From: Paracoccaceae bacterium
GTDB lineage: Bacteria > Pseudomonadota > Alphaproteobacteria > Rhodobacterales > Rhodobacteraceae
NCBI GenBank assembly: GCA_017510335.1
Contig: JAFWNM010000007.1
Span: 62,001 to 126,000 of the forward strand
Reading direction: 5' to 3'
DNA: 64,000 nt
Shown here: positions 9,077 through 16,415 of the stretch, in pieces
Position numbering within the stretch: position 1 is the first letter of the stretch
Layout of the letters: the number at the start of each line of letters is the position of its first letter
Translations under genes and position numbers: made by a program
Notes under the pieces: generated by a model
Seen by the model: only the letters and a program-made list of their open reading frames with translations
Told to the model about the DNA's origin: nothing
The model's database searches: none

Positions 9077-9457
9077 TCACCCGGGCGCATAGCGGGGCGC
9101 ACATCCGCGGCGGCCTGCTGGGACCGCGGGTGCAGCAGGGCGTCAGGTTCAGTATCGTTAAAACCGAAAGAAACCTGACGCTTCAGCGCCAGATCGCATG
9201 ACAGTTCCGCGCCATCTGCCCGACCTGCGTGATAACGTTTTCGCGGGTCGTGCAGAAATACCTTGAAGGTTTCGGGCACGCGCCCACTTAATCCGGAGTA
9301 AATTAATGATCAGGTAATACATATATGTCTGACGCGGATCATCTGGCGGGCAAGATTAACTGTGCAGTGCCATCAGCCCTGCACATGCGCGCGCGGCGGT
9401 GCAAAACCGGCATGTCCAGATGACCGGATATGGCACGAAACTTTCCAAGGGTGTAAC
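9077..9457. other. Intergenic stretch without a supported gene
   Basis: 381 bp between dapA and the first exoD-like gene. A leftward GTG-started reading frame of 68 codons ends inside dapA (9073-9279), but it has no clear ribosome site, domain or context, so it is not called. The part around 9295-9330 is AT-rich and could hold the promoter of the exoD-like gene. Confidence 0.4.
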
Positions 9458-10102
9458 ATGACCCCCTTTGGCGGCGTTCCTGCCGCAACACTTGCTACTG
9501 ATAGCCAGGCGGGGCGCGCCGAAAGTAGCATAACAGCCATTCTGCAGCAGCTTCAGCGTGCCATTCTGGACCAGCCCGACGCCAGAACAACCACCTTGCG
9601 GACCTTGCTGGTCGTGATGGAGCGAAGCTCTTTTCCCGCGCTTTTATTGGTGTTTTCCATGCTTCTGGTGTCACCATTAAGTGCTATTCCCGGTGCGACC
9701 ACAGTGCTGGGGCTGACCATCGCGGCAATTCTGGGCCAGTTCCTTCTGGGCAGACAGCACGCGTGGCTTCCTGCCTTTTTGCTGGATCGCCCGATACAGG
9801 CAGCCAGAACCCTGCGGGCGTTGCGCAGGTTGGACGGGCCTGCAGACTGGCTGGAACGCCGGTTGCGGCGCAGGCTTGGCTGGCTATTTCACCCACCCCT
9901 TTCAAAAGCGCCGAAACTGCTGGCGTTCATGGCCGCACTTTGCGCGCCGCTGATGGAAGTGATCCCCGCCAGCGGCACCAGTGTCGGCGCGGCGATAACG
10001 CTGTTCAGCGCCGGTTTGCTGGCGCGCGACGGGGTGTTCGTGCTGGTCGGTGCCTGCCTTGCGGCGATTATGCCAGTCACATTATGGCTGTTTTTGACGT
10101 GA
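9458..10102 (+). CDS. ExoD-family membrane protein (copy 1)
   Basis: 214 residues, with four to five hydrophobic segments (around 55-85, 90-105, 150-175 and 175-210). The stretch LLLVFSMLLVSPLSAIPGAT, followed by LGQFLLGRQHAWLPAFLLDR, matches the ExoD family, first described for exopolysaccharide synthesis in rhizobia; biochemical function is unknown. An earlier in-frame start exists, but AAGGGTG before the ATG at 9458 decides the start. A second family member lies at 14909-15535. It converges with the mgtC-like gene. Confidence 0.75.
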   Translation: MTPFGGVPAATLATDSQAGRAESSITAILQQLQRAILDQPDARTTTLRTLLVVMERSSFPALLLVFSMLLVSPLSAIPGATTVLGLTIAAILGQFLLGRQHAWLPAFLLDRPIQAARTLRALRRLDGPADWLERRLRRRLGWLFHPPLSKAPKLLAFMAALCAPLMEVIPASGTSVGAAITLFSAGLLARDGVFVLVGACLAAIMPVTLWLFLT

Positions 10103-10140
10103 CGCGCGCAGTGCCATAGGCTGCCGTTGGCGCCCGCCCT

Positions 10141-10644
10141 TCAGGTGTGTGTCTCAGTGTGGTCGCTGTTGTCTGTGGTGGCGTGGGGCACAACAAATGG
10201 CACCACTGCCAGAATGATCAGCACAACCACTGCCGACAGGATTGCCGTCGCCTCCAGTCCCAGCCCGACAATAACACCGATCCCCGCAGTCACCCAGATA
10301 CTTGCGGCGGTTGTCAGCCCCTCGACCTGATGTTGGGATCTGCGCACGATAATCGCGCCCGCCCCAAGAAAGCCTATGCCCTGCACAACACCTTGTAACA
10401 CGCGCGACATGTCTTCGATCGGCATGCCGCTTTGCAACGGTCCCAGCACGAACAGCGCGGCACCCACGGCAACCAGCATATGCGTGCGCACCCCTGCACT
10501 GCGCGCCTTGCGTTCGCGTTCATATCCCAGAATTCCCCCAAGGAATGCCGCAAGCGACAGCCGCGCCGAGATGACGGCGATGGTTGCCATATCCGGGATA
10601 TCCGAAAACTCGCTTGCGATGGCCGTCCAGAATTCTTGTTGCAT
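10141..10644 (-). CDS. MgtC/SapB-family membrane protein
   Basis: 167 residues. The N-terminal half has the MgtC signature: RLSLAAFLGGILGYERERK, then RTHMLVAVGAALF and GVVQGIGFLGAGAIIV, each in or beside a membrane helix; about five helices in all. MgtC proteins affect growth at low magnesium and survival under acid or host stress, often through inner-membrane ATP synthase control. The C-terminal domain of long MgtC proteins is absent, giving the short SapB-like form. The last residues are hydrophilic (TDNSDHTETHT). Confidence 0.88.
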   Translation of the reverse strand: MQQEFWTAIASEFSDIPDMATIAVISARLSLAAFLGGILGYERERKARSAGVRTHMLVAVGAALFVLGPLQSGMPIEDMSRVLQGVVQGIGFLGAGAIIVRRSQHQVEGLTTAASIWVTAGIGVIVGLGLEATAILSAVVVLIILAVVPFVVPHATTDNSDHTETHT

Positions 10645-10844
10645 GACAATTCCCTTTTATGCCCGCGTTGATGAAGGTCGCTAGGCATGTAACGCACAAC
10701 TTCCGCTGGCGGTCATGGTCAGTCGCAAAGATTACGTCGAAAGCGAAACACCCCGCCCGCCGAAGCGGGGCAGAATGGCCGCGCGCTGACGCCCGCAACC
10801 ACTGGCAGTTTTCCGCGCAAGCCGGGCGTTTGTGGGGTGGGTTG
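10645..10844. other. Spacer between mgtC-like gene and sigma-factor promoter
   Basis: Gene-free stretch between two divergent genes. A short hairpin, CCCCGC at 10751-10756 with GCGGGG at 10765-10770, is the only structure seen. The sigma-factor promoter box follows at 10845. Confidence 0.4.
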
Positions 10845-10869
10845 GGAACTACCTGCGCCACGCGTCGTT
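10845..10869 (+). promoter_or_regulatory. EcfG-type promoter of the sigma-factor gene (perfect match)
   Basis: GGAAC at 10845-10849, 16 bases, then CGTT at 10866-10869. This is the consensus published for EcfG general-stress promoters in alphaproteobacteria. It lies about 100 bp before the ECF sigma start at 10971, implying autoregulation. Confidence 0.65.
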
Positions 10870-10970
10870 GACAAGAACCAGTGCGGCAATCGTTTGACTT
10901 CGCATGTCTCAAAAGCGGAACGCCGGTTCGCGCTTTTGCGCTACATGCTCCAACAGAAAGTGTATGCGCG

Positions 10971-11534
10971 ATGGGTCAAGAACAGCGGGCATCTGTCCCA
11001 GAAACCGAGGAAGAAATTGTTGCACTTATGCCGGCGCTGCGGGCATTTGCCCGAACATTCCATAGCAATATAAACGACGCCGATGATCTTGTTCAGGAAA
11101 CGCTGACGAAAGCCCTGAGCAAGGTTCACCAGTTCACACCGGGCACCAGACTTAAATCCTGGCTGTTCACCATCATGCGCAACACGCATTTCACACACTA
11201 CAGGATCAGCCAGCGTGAATCCCCGGGAAAGGCGGATTGTGTGGCCAATCTTGTGGGCTGCCCGGCGCGGCAGGAATGGTCGGCCCGCCAGCGCGAGTTA
11301 AGCAAGGCGATATACCGGCTTCCGTGTTCGCAGCGCGAGGTGATCATGCTGATCGGCGTGCTTGGCTTCAGCTACAAGGAAGCCGCCGAAGTGTGCGGTT
11401 GTGAAATAGGCACTGTCAAAAGCCGCCTGAACCGGGCGCGGTTGCGATTGCTGCAAGACATGGAAGAGGACTCCCCCGCCAGCACCACCCAAAATGTATC
11501 TGCGCCGGTTTCTGCGGACATACCCTTGGCGTAG
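10971..11534 (+). CDS. ECF RNA polymerase sigma factor, EcfG-like
   Basis: 187 residues. Region 2 is clear: LMPALRAFARTFHSNINDAD, then DLVQETLTKALSKVHQF and LKSWLFTIMRNTHFTHYR. Region 4 has LPCSQREVIMLIGVLGFSYKEAA and the recognition helix GTVKSRLNRARLRLL. There is no extra C-terminal anti-sigma or SnoaL domain. The FTIMRNT stretch and PGTRLKSW are like the alphaproteobacterial EcfG/RpoE-type group. The frame is open 30 codons upstream; ATG 10971 gives a normal family N-terminus. A perfect EcfG-type promoter precedes it and related boxes occur before neighbouring stress genes, so it is the likely regulator of this block. Confidence 0.85.
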   Translation: MGQEQRASVPETEEEIVALMPALRAFARTFHSNINDADDLVQETLTKALSKVHQFTPGTRLKSWLFTIMRNTHFTHYRISQRESPGKADCVANLVGCPARQEWSARQRELSKAIYRLPCSQREVIMLIGVLGFSYKEAAEVCGCEIGTVKSRLNRARLRLLQDMEEDSPASTTQNVSAPVSADIPLA

Positions 11535-11625
11535 CGGGGGATGGCGCGCAGGCGCGGGTCAGCGCGCCCCATGCCAGAAAGAAGCGCGCAGGCATGGGGC
11601 CTGTGCCCGCACCATGGAGGGTTTC

Positions 11626-13119
11626 ATGAACGTCCTTGTCATTCTTGGTCATACCCGAAGCGACAGCCTTTGCGGTGCGCTGGCGGGGGCCTATGCCGCT
11701 GGGGCACAAAGTGCAGGATGTATGGTGCGGTCCCTTGATCTGGGCAAGCTGGCGTTCAACCCCGATGTCACGGTTGCGTCCCCCGCCGATCAGGCCTTGG
11801 AACCCGATCTGGAACTTGCCCGCGATCTTGTCGCCTGGGCCGATCATCTGGTGTTCGTGTTCCCCAATTGGTGGGGCACCATGCCCGCCCGGCTGAAGGG
11901 TTTTCTGGATCGGGTGTTTTACCCCGGGTTCGCCTTTCGTCAGGATGGCGGGCATTATTATGGCCTGCTGGCACCGCGCACGGCGGAATTGCTGATCACC
12001 ATGGATGTGCCGCCGCTGGTCTATCGCTGGGTGCAAGCCGCGCCCGGCCAACGCGCCATGGCGCGCGCAACGCTGGGTCTTTGCGGACTCAAGACATTGC
12101 GTGTGCATCATTTTGCCCCGGCAAGTCACGCCGATATGGCGGTGCGTCATGCGTGGGTGACGCGGGCGCGCGCCCTGGGCGAAGGGCTGGCCGGTGGACC
12201 GCGTGGCCCGGTGGGCGAACGCCTGCACCGCGTCGGCCAATGGCTGCTGGCCGTGCGGCCGCAATTCTATCCGATGAGCATTCTGGCCTACACTTTGGGG
12301 GCGTTGCTGGTGATGCGGCCGCTTGACCCGTTGGCTTTTGGGGCAGGTCTGGCGGCGATGGTCACGCTGAAGGTTGCCACAGTGCTGTCCAATGACATCT
12401 TTGACCACGAAAGCGATGCGGCAAACCGGCATTGGGGCCCGTTCAACGGTGGCGGACGCAGCTTGAACGAGCGGGGCATGACACCTGCGGACCTGTGGCG
12501 CGGGGTTTATGTGGCGCTGACGGTTTTTCTGGTCGCAGCGCTTGCTGTGCTGGCCGTGGCCCCTGCACCGGGGGGCGCAATGCTGGTTCTGGGCGTTCTG
12601 GCAGTGTTGGCACTGGGTTATACGCTGCCCCCGCTGAAGCTGTCGCATCGCGGGTTGGGTGAACTGGATGTCGCGCTGACCCACGGGCCGGGGGTGTTGT
12701 TGCTGGGGCATGTGGTGCAGGGGGGCGGGCTTCTGGCGCCGCATGCCTGGGCGATGGGCCTGACCATCGCGGTGGCGGTGCTGCCAGCGATCCTGCTGTC
12801 GGGCATCCCCGACCGCGCCGCCGACACAGTCGCGGCCAAAACCACCCTGGTGGTGCGACTTGGTGCCGCGCGCACGGCGCGGCTGGCGCAAGGCCTGACG
12901 CTGCTATCTGCACTGTTGGCCATGGTGCTGGCGCTGGTTCTTGCGCCAGTGGGGCTGTTGCTGCCGCTGGTTGTGGTGCCGCATGCGGCACTTCAGGTCT
13001 GGATGCTTGCGCGCTACCTGCGCGCTGGCGCACCAGAGGGGCGTATCGACCTGTTGCTGGGGGGCGCGCTGGCCTATGTGGCGTGGTTCGTGGTGCTTCC
13101 GGTCGTTGCATTATGGTAG
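11626..13119 (+). CDS. NAD(P)H:quinone-reductase-like / UbiA prenyltransferase fusion
   Basis: 497 residues in two parts. Residues 1-190 are a flavodoxin-fold NAD(P)H oxidoreductase (VLVILGHTRSDSL, then VFPNWWGTMPARLKGFLDRV, the FMN/FAD-binding loop of the NQO/MdaB family). Residues 205-497 are a UbiA-superfamily membrane prenyltransferase, with the first Asp-rich motif NDIFDHESD at 256-264 and the second in GIPDRAAD at 393-400, plus about eight membrane helices. ATG 11626 is chosen because GGAGGG lies just upstream and the flavodoxin fold begins directly. The two activities are normally separate proteins. A role in making or reducing a prenylated quinone is inferred. It follows the sigma gene by 91 bp. 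Confidence 0.8.
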   Translation: MNVLVILGHTRSDSLCGALAGAYAAGAQSAGCMVRSLDLGKLAFNPDVTVASPADQALEPDLELARDLVAWADHLVFVFPNWWGTMPARLKGFLDRVFYPGFAFRQDGGHYYGLLAPRTAELLITMDVPPLVYRWVQAAPGQRAMARATLGLCGLKTLRVHHFAPASHADMAVRHAWVTRARALGEGLAGGPRGPVGERLHRVGQWLLAVRPQFYPMSILAYTLGALLVMRPLDPLAFGAGLAAMVTLKVATVLSNDIFDHESDAANRHWGPFNGGGRSLNERGMTPADLWRGVYVALTVFLVAALAVLAVAPAPGGAMLVLGVLAVLALGYTLPPLKLSHRGLGELDVALTHGPGVLLLGHVVQGGGLLAPHAWAMGLTIAVAVLPAILLSGIPDRAADTVAAKTTLVVRLGAARTARLAQGLTLLSALLAMVLALVLAPVGLLLPLVVVPHAALQVWMLARYLRAGAPEGRIDLLLGGALAYVAWFVVLPVVALW

Positions 13120-13161
13120 GCCACACGCCGCCACGTCACGCTGGCCCGGCCCGGTTTCTTC

Positions 13162-13186
13162 GGAACATCCGCGCCTTTGAACGGTT
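13162..13186 (+). promoter_or_regulatory. EcfG-type promoter candidate before the PRC-barrel gene
   Basis: GGAAC at 13162-13166, 16 bases, GGTT at 13183-13186; one mismatch to CGTT. It lies 30 bp upstream of the ATG at 13217. Confidence 0.45.
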
Positions 13187-13216
13187 GGACAGGCATACAC
13201 CAAAGGAGAAACAGCC

Positions 13217-13618
13217 ATGACCAACCCGACACCCGGACTGCCGGGCCACACCGCGCAAGACACTGAAATCGACGAATCCCAGCGCCTCATCTCGTCCAGC
13301 AAGGTCGAGGGGACGGCAGTTTACAGCCCCGAAAGCGAAAAGATCGGCAATGTTCACAACTTCATGGTGGACAAGATCACCGGCAAGGTTTCCTACGCCG
13401 TGATGTCATTTGGCGGTTTTCTGGGCATTGGCGAGCGTTACCACCCGCTGCCCTGGGATTCCCTGAAATATGATACTGGTGTTGGTGGCTATGTTGTCAG
13501 CATTTCGCGCGCGCAGTTGGAAGGCGCGCCAACTTATGCCCGCGATGAAGACCCATGGACCGACCCCGACTATGGCCGGCGTATTCACGGCCATTACGGG
13601 TTTCCATACGGTTTGTGA
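13217..13618 (+). CDS. PRC-barrel domain protein
   Basis: 133 residues. The centre, ISSSKVEGTAVYSPESEKIG followed by VHNFMVDKITGKVSYAVMSF and GIGERYHPLPW, is a PRC-barrel as found in photosynthetic reaction-centre H subunits, RimM and many stress-linked small proteins of alphaproteobacteria. The C-terminus is rich in Tyr, Asp and His and may be flexible. The exact role is unknown. AAAGGAG precedes the start. A strong hairpin terminator follows at 13632-13653. Its 3' end lies antisense to the extended sodC frame. Confidence 0.88.
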   Translation: MTNPTPGLPGHTAQDTEIDESQRLISSSKVEGTAVYSPESEKIGNVHNFMVDKITGKVSYAVMSFGGFLGIGERYHPLPWDSLKYDTGVGGYVVSISRAQLEGAPTYARDEDPWTDPDYGRRIHGHYGFPYGL

Positions 13619-14207
13619 TCCTGTCACCTGTAGCGGGGCCTTTTGGCCCCGCTGTTTTGTTCGTGCCCAGTAGGGTGCGGGCTTTGGCTTGCAGGCGCCA
13701 TTCGATCACGGCGCAGGCAATCCGCGCGCCGGCATCGCCTGATGGCTGGCTTTCGTAATCATCCGGTTCCGCGTGCAGCATCAGGGCGCGGCCGCGAATA
13801 TCGTTCTTGCCGCCTTCAAGGGTAACCATCGCATTCAGGACCTGCGCGCGCAAAACCCCGTCTGTCGGGACATATTGGTTGGGCATGTCCCCTTCATGGG
13901 GGCCGCCCTCGACCAGAAACCCGTGATCTGCGCCCGTGGCCGAAAAATGGCCGCCTGCGGTGTCATGATCCTGGTCGGCATCGCAAACGCCGTCTTCGTG
14001 AATATGGAACGCCACCCAGCGTTCGGGGACCAGACCTTCCAATGTCAGATCGATCAGAACGCCGGCATTTGTCTGGGTAAGGATGGCGCTTCCAGCCAGT
14101 TCCCCGTCCTGGTCAACAAAGGACGCCGTGGCGGTTTCCCCCGTTTCGGACAATGCCGTGCTGGCCAGAAATGCTGTCGTGACTGCAGTTGCGAATAGAA
14201 GTTTCAT
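13497..14207 (-). CDS. sodC: Cu/Zn superoxide dismutase with unusual C-terminal run-on
   Basis: 236 residues. Residues 1-20 are a signal peptide, so it acts in the periplasm. Metal-site motifs are present: AFHIHEDGVCD (Cu ligands), GGHFSATGADHG (bridging and Zn ligands), and the C-terminal GDAGARIACAVIE with the disulfide Cys. The enzyme converts superoxide to peroxide and oxygen. Family members normally stop right after RIAC-x-VI; here the frame runs on for about 65 residues of Arg-rich, low-complexity sequence, through the PRC-gene terminator and 122 bp into that gene's antisense strand. A lost stop codon or frameshift near 13685-13695 is likely. Confidence 0.9.
   Translation of the reverse strand: MKLLFATAVTTAFLASTALSETGETATASFVDQDGELAGSAILTQTNAGVLIDLTLEGLVPERWVAFHIHEDGVCDADQDHDTAGGHFSATGADHGFLVEGGPHEGDMPNQYVPTDGVLRAQVLNAMVTLEGGKNDIRGRALMLHAEPDDYESQPSGDAGARIACAVIEWRLQAKARTLLGTNKTAGPKGPATGDRITNRMETRNGREYAGHSRGRSMGLHRGHKLARLPTARAKC
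13632..13653 (+). terminator. Rho-independent terminator after the PRC-barrel gene
   Basis: AGCGGGGCC, loop TTTT, GGCCCCGCT: a perfect 9-bp stem followed by GTTTTGTT on the plus strand. Confidence 0.8.
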
Positions 14208-14239
14208 TTTTCCGGTCCTTTTCTACTGGATATCCCTTC

Positions 14240-14264
14240 AACTGTGGCAGCCCTGCTATGTTCC
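14240..14264 (-). promoter_or_regulatory. EcfG-type promoter candidate before sodC
   Basis: On the minus strand GGAAC (14264-14260), 16 bases, AGTT (14243-14240); one mismatch to CGTT. It lies 32 bp before the sodC start. Confidence 0.4.
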
Positions 14265-14471
14265 GCCGGTCATGGAATGGCCCTGTGCGAATTTCCGCAG
14301 GATTGGCCAAAACCGCGCGATCATTTCATGCGTGTCTGGCAAGGTGGCGGGCGTGCCCCAGATGTGCGGTCGTCGTTGGGGCGGGGCCGCGAAACTTTCG
14401 TCGTATTGTGATCCGGTCCGAAGGTTCGGTCATAGAAGATGGGTAGGTATATTCAGGGAAGCACACTATTG

Positions 14472-14642
14472 ATGACCAGTCAGGGCAATGACGGCGCGGA
14501 CAAGGCCAAGCTACAGCAACAGATGAATGACCTGCTTGCCGGGCTGCAGGAAGAGCCGCTTCCAGAGGAGTTGCGCGCCCTTGCCGATAAATTGCAGGCC
14601 GCGCTTGCCCGCCATCAGAAGGCAGCAAGGCCGCCGGAATAA
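14472..14642 (+). CDS. Small acidic/amphipathic protein, possibly NepR-like
   Basis: 56 residues from ATG 14472 (an in-frame ATG at 14439 is also possible). The core LLAGLQEEPLPEELRALADK is helix-Pro-helix. It resembles the E-P-(V/L)-P-(D/E) hinge between the two helices of NepR anti-sigma factors that hold EcfG, but lacks the usual aromatic residue before it. Its presence 3 kb from an EcfG-like sigma gene adds some support. No phyR is visible. The NepR identity is inference; otherwise it is an unknown small protein. Confidence 0.45.
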   Translation: MTSQGNDGADKAKLQQQMNDLLAGLQEEPLPEELRALADKLQAALARHQKAARPPE

Positions 14643-14735
14643 ACCACACCACGGTCGCGGCGCGCGCGGGTGCTTTCGTCAGGTGCGTCCCGCACATGCG
14701 CGGTGCAGGATTGCGGTGTCATGAACATATAAAAC

Positions 14736-14760
14736 GGAACCATTCCGGGCGCCGAAGGTT
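14736..14760 (+). promoter_or_regulatory. EcfG-type promoter candidate before the second exoD-like gene
   Basis: GGAAC at 14736-14740, 16 bases, GGTT at 14757-14760; one mismatch. It is 148 bp before the exoD-like start, in a 266-bp gene-free stretch (14643-14908). Confidence 0.35.
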
Positions 14761-14908
14761 CGCTTTGCAGAGCCATGCAACTGATGGAGCCGCCGGGAAT
14801 GTGCCCTAAACGACCCACCGCCACAAGATCGCGCCTGTTCGGACAAACCGGCGCGGCCAGCCATAGCAAAATTGCCCCCTGTGCGGCGGCTTTGCGGGCC
14901 TGTGTGCC

Positions 14909-15535
14909 ATGACAGCCAGTAACGGCGCGCAACAGCCCCACACCGGCGAGATCGGCGAGATTGTCGCCACATTACGCAAGGCCGGTGACGACCATTCGCC
15001 AAGCGTGCGCGAGATTGTGGAACATCTGGGGCAGGCGTCGTTCGGGGCCATGTTGCTGGTTCCTGCCATGATTGTTGCCACCCCCGCCAGCGGTTTGCCG
15101 GGCCTGTCGTCCACCGGCGGGCTGATCATTGCGTTGATTGCCTGCCAGATGATCGTGGGGCCCAATCATGTCTGGCTGCCCGCATGGCTGATGGACCGCC
15201 GGATTGACAGCGACAGGTTTGACCGCGCGCTTGATTTTCTACGCCGTCCGGTGCGGTGGGTGGATCATGTCACCCGTGAGCGGCTTACATGGGTGCTGCG
15301 CTGGCCCATGGTTGTGCCGCTTCATGTGCTGTGTGTGCTATGCGGGCTGGCTATGCCGTTGTTTGAACTGGTGCCGTTCAGTTCGTCCATCGCTGCGGTT
15401 GCGGTGTGTATCATTGCGGTAGCGATCATTGCCGATGATGGGTTGCTGGCGCTTTTGGGTGTTGCCGTGGCAGTGGCGGGCGCTGTGTCCTTCATCGGGC
15501 TTGCCGGCAGCATCTCGTCAGGGATTTTCGGCTGA
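14909..15535 (+). CDS. ExoD-family membrane protein (copy 2)
   Basis: 208 residues. SVREIVEHLGQASFGAMLLV, then PAMIVATPASGLPGLSSTGG and IALIACQMIVGPNHVWLPAW, match the ExoD family more fully than copy 1 at 9458. About four membrane segments are visible (around 40-90, 135-165, 165-185 and 185-205). The biochemical function is unknown; rhizobial ExoD affects exopolysaccharide and alkaline tolerance. It is followed by an 84-residue gene on the same strand, probably co-transcribed. Confidence 0.8.
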   Translation: MTASNGAQQPHTGEIGEIVATLRKAGDDHSPSVREIVEHLGQASFGAMLLVPAMIVATPASGLPGLSSTGGLIIALIACQMIVGPNHVWLPAWLMDRRIDSDRFDRALDFLRRPVRWVDHVTRERLTWVLRWPMVVPLHVLCVLCGLAMPLFELVPFSSSIAAVAVCIIAVAIIADDGLLALLGVAVAVAGAVSFIGLAGSISSGIFG

Positions 15536-15588
15536 CTGAAGGCAGGCCCGGCATTTTGGGCCGCGTGCATATCAAGGAGGCATCACGC

Positions 15589-15843
15589 ATGACAGATCAA
15601 TCCCCCCAGCAACTTGAAGGGCGCCTGAATGCCCAACGCGAAGCGATTGCCGTGCTGCTGGCGTGGGCCATGCGCCAGCCGGGCAATGACATTCTTGCGG
15701 CGCTGGAAGACGGCTTGGGGGTGCAGGACCATCAGGAAGACCCCGGTGTGCTGGCCGACACGGCCTTCGCAATCGAGGGGGCCGCCGCACAAGAAACCGG
15801 GCTGTTGCTTGACCGTGCCAAAGCGATCCGCGACACTGCCTGA
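15589..15843 (+). CDS. Hypothetical protein, 84 aa
   Basis: A soluble, helix-rich protein with no recognised domain: LEGRLNAQREAIAVLLAWAM is followed by acidic residues (GVQDHQEDPG) and a Leu/Ala-rich end. AAGGAGG spaced 8 nt before ATG 15589 gives strong support that it is translated. It follows the second exoD-like gene by 53 bp and probably shares its transcript, hence a stress role is plausible but not shown. Confidence 0.65.
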   Translation: MTDQSPQQLEGRLNAQREAIAVLLAWAMRQPGNDILAALEDGLGVQDHQEDPGVLADTAFAIEGAAAQETGLLLDRAKAIRDTA

Positions 15844-15943
15844 ACGCAGGACCGGCCCGGAAGGTGCAATCGTTTGTGCGAAGCGCCTTGTGCCGTGCTG
15901 CCTTCAGTTGCATTCACACAGGGCGGCGTAACCGCATGATGCG

Positions 15944-16162
15944 CTAGTAGGTGCCCGGCGGGTCACTGGCGGGGAAGGATTCGTCGGCGCGTTCATCCAC
16001 CATGTCCCAGTCCTTTGGCCGCGCTGTCATGTCCCGCAGGCCGGTGTTGCGGGCCAGTGTGCGCCCTGCGGCACGCCTTGGGCGGGCGCGGGTGTCGCGT
16101 GTCAGGGCGCAGCTGGCGACAAAGCCAGCAACGAACAGAAGCGCAAGATTTCTTATTTGCAT
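15944..16162 (-). CDS. Small predicted lipoprotein with DESFPASDPP tail
   Basis: 72 residues from ATG 16162. The N-terminus MQIRNLALLFVAGFVASCAL is a lipoprotein signal with Cys18 as the likely lipid site. The middle is Arg-rich. The C-terminus VDERADESFPASDPPGTY contains a DE-x-(S/A)-DESFPASD-P motif that recurs at the ends of many small proteins in alphaproteobacteria; its meaning is unknown. A perfect EcfG-type box lies 65 bp upstream. Longer in-frame starts exist but would place the signal sequence internally. Confidence 0.65.
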   Translation of the reverse strand: MQIRNLALLFVAGFVASCALTRDTRARPRRAAGRTLARNTGLRDMTARPKDWDMVDERADESFPASDPPGTY

Positions 16163-16226
16163 TTGGTATGTCCAATCGTGTCGGCGGGCAGTCGTGCGCC
16201 CGCCTGGTTGCATGTTCCAGTATCGA

Positions 16227-16251
16227 AACGCGAAATGGACGGGTTTGTTCC
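16227..16251 (-). promoter_or_regulatory. EcfG-type promoter before the small lipoprotein gene (perfect match)
   Basis: On the minus strand GGAAC (16251-16247), 16 bases, CGTT (16230-16227). It is 65 bp before the start at 16162. Confidence 0.6.
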
Positions 16252-16357
16252 CGATCATGCGCCGCCTGCGTGGGCAAGGACACTGGCGCAAGCATGCGCG
16301 ATCAGTCTGCCGCCTGCTGCAGATCTCGCGCGTTCAAACCGTTGCGGTATCGCGCGG

Positions 16358-16382
16358 GGAACAAACCCGCCCAAAAGGTGTT
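16358..16382 (+). promoter_or_regulatory. EcfG-type promoter candidate before the stress SDR gene
   Basis: GGAAC at 16358-16362, 16 bases, TGTT at 16379-16382; one mismatch. It is 34 bp before the ATG at 16416. Confidence 0.5.
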
Positions 16383-16415
16383 GGAGGATTGAAACAGCAA
16401 ACGGAGCCAAAAAGA

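Noticed and set aside
9073-9279. Leftward 68-codon reading frame overlapping the end of dapA
   Set aside because: GTG start without a clear ribosome site, no recognised domain, overlap with a real gene; likely chance in GC-rich DNA.
10751-10770. CCCCGC/GCGGGG hairpin before the sigma gene as a terminator
   Set aside because: Only 6 bp of stem, no T-run, and it lies upstream of both divergent genes.
14615-14941. Leftward 108-codon frame between the small protein gene and exoD-2
   Set aside because: It overlaps both neighbours antisense, has no motif, and its best internal start has no ribosome site.
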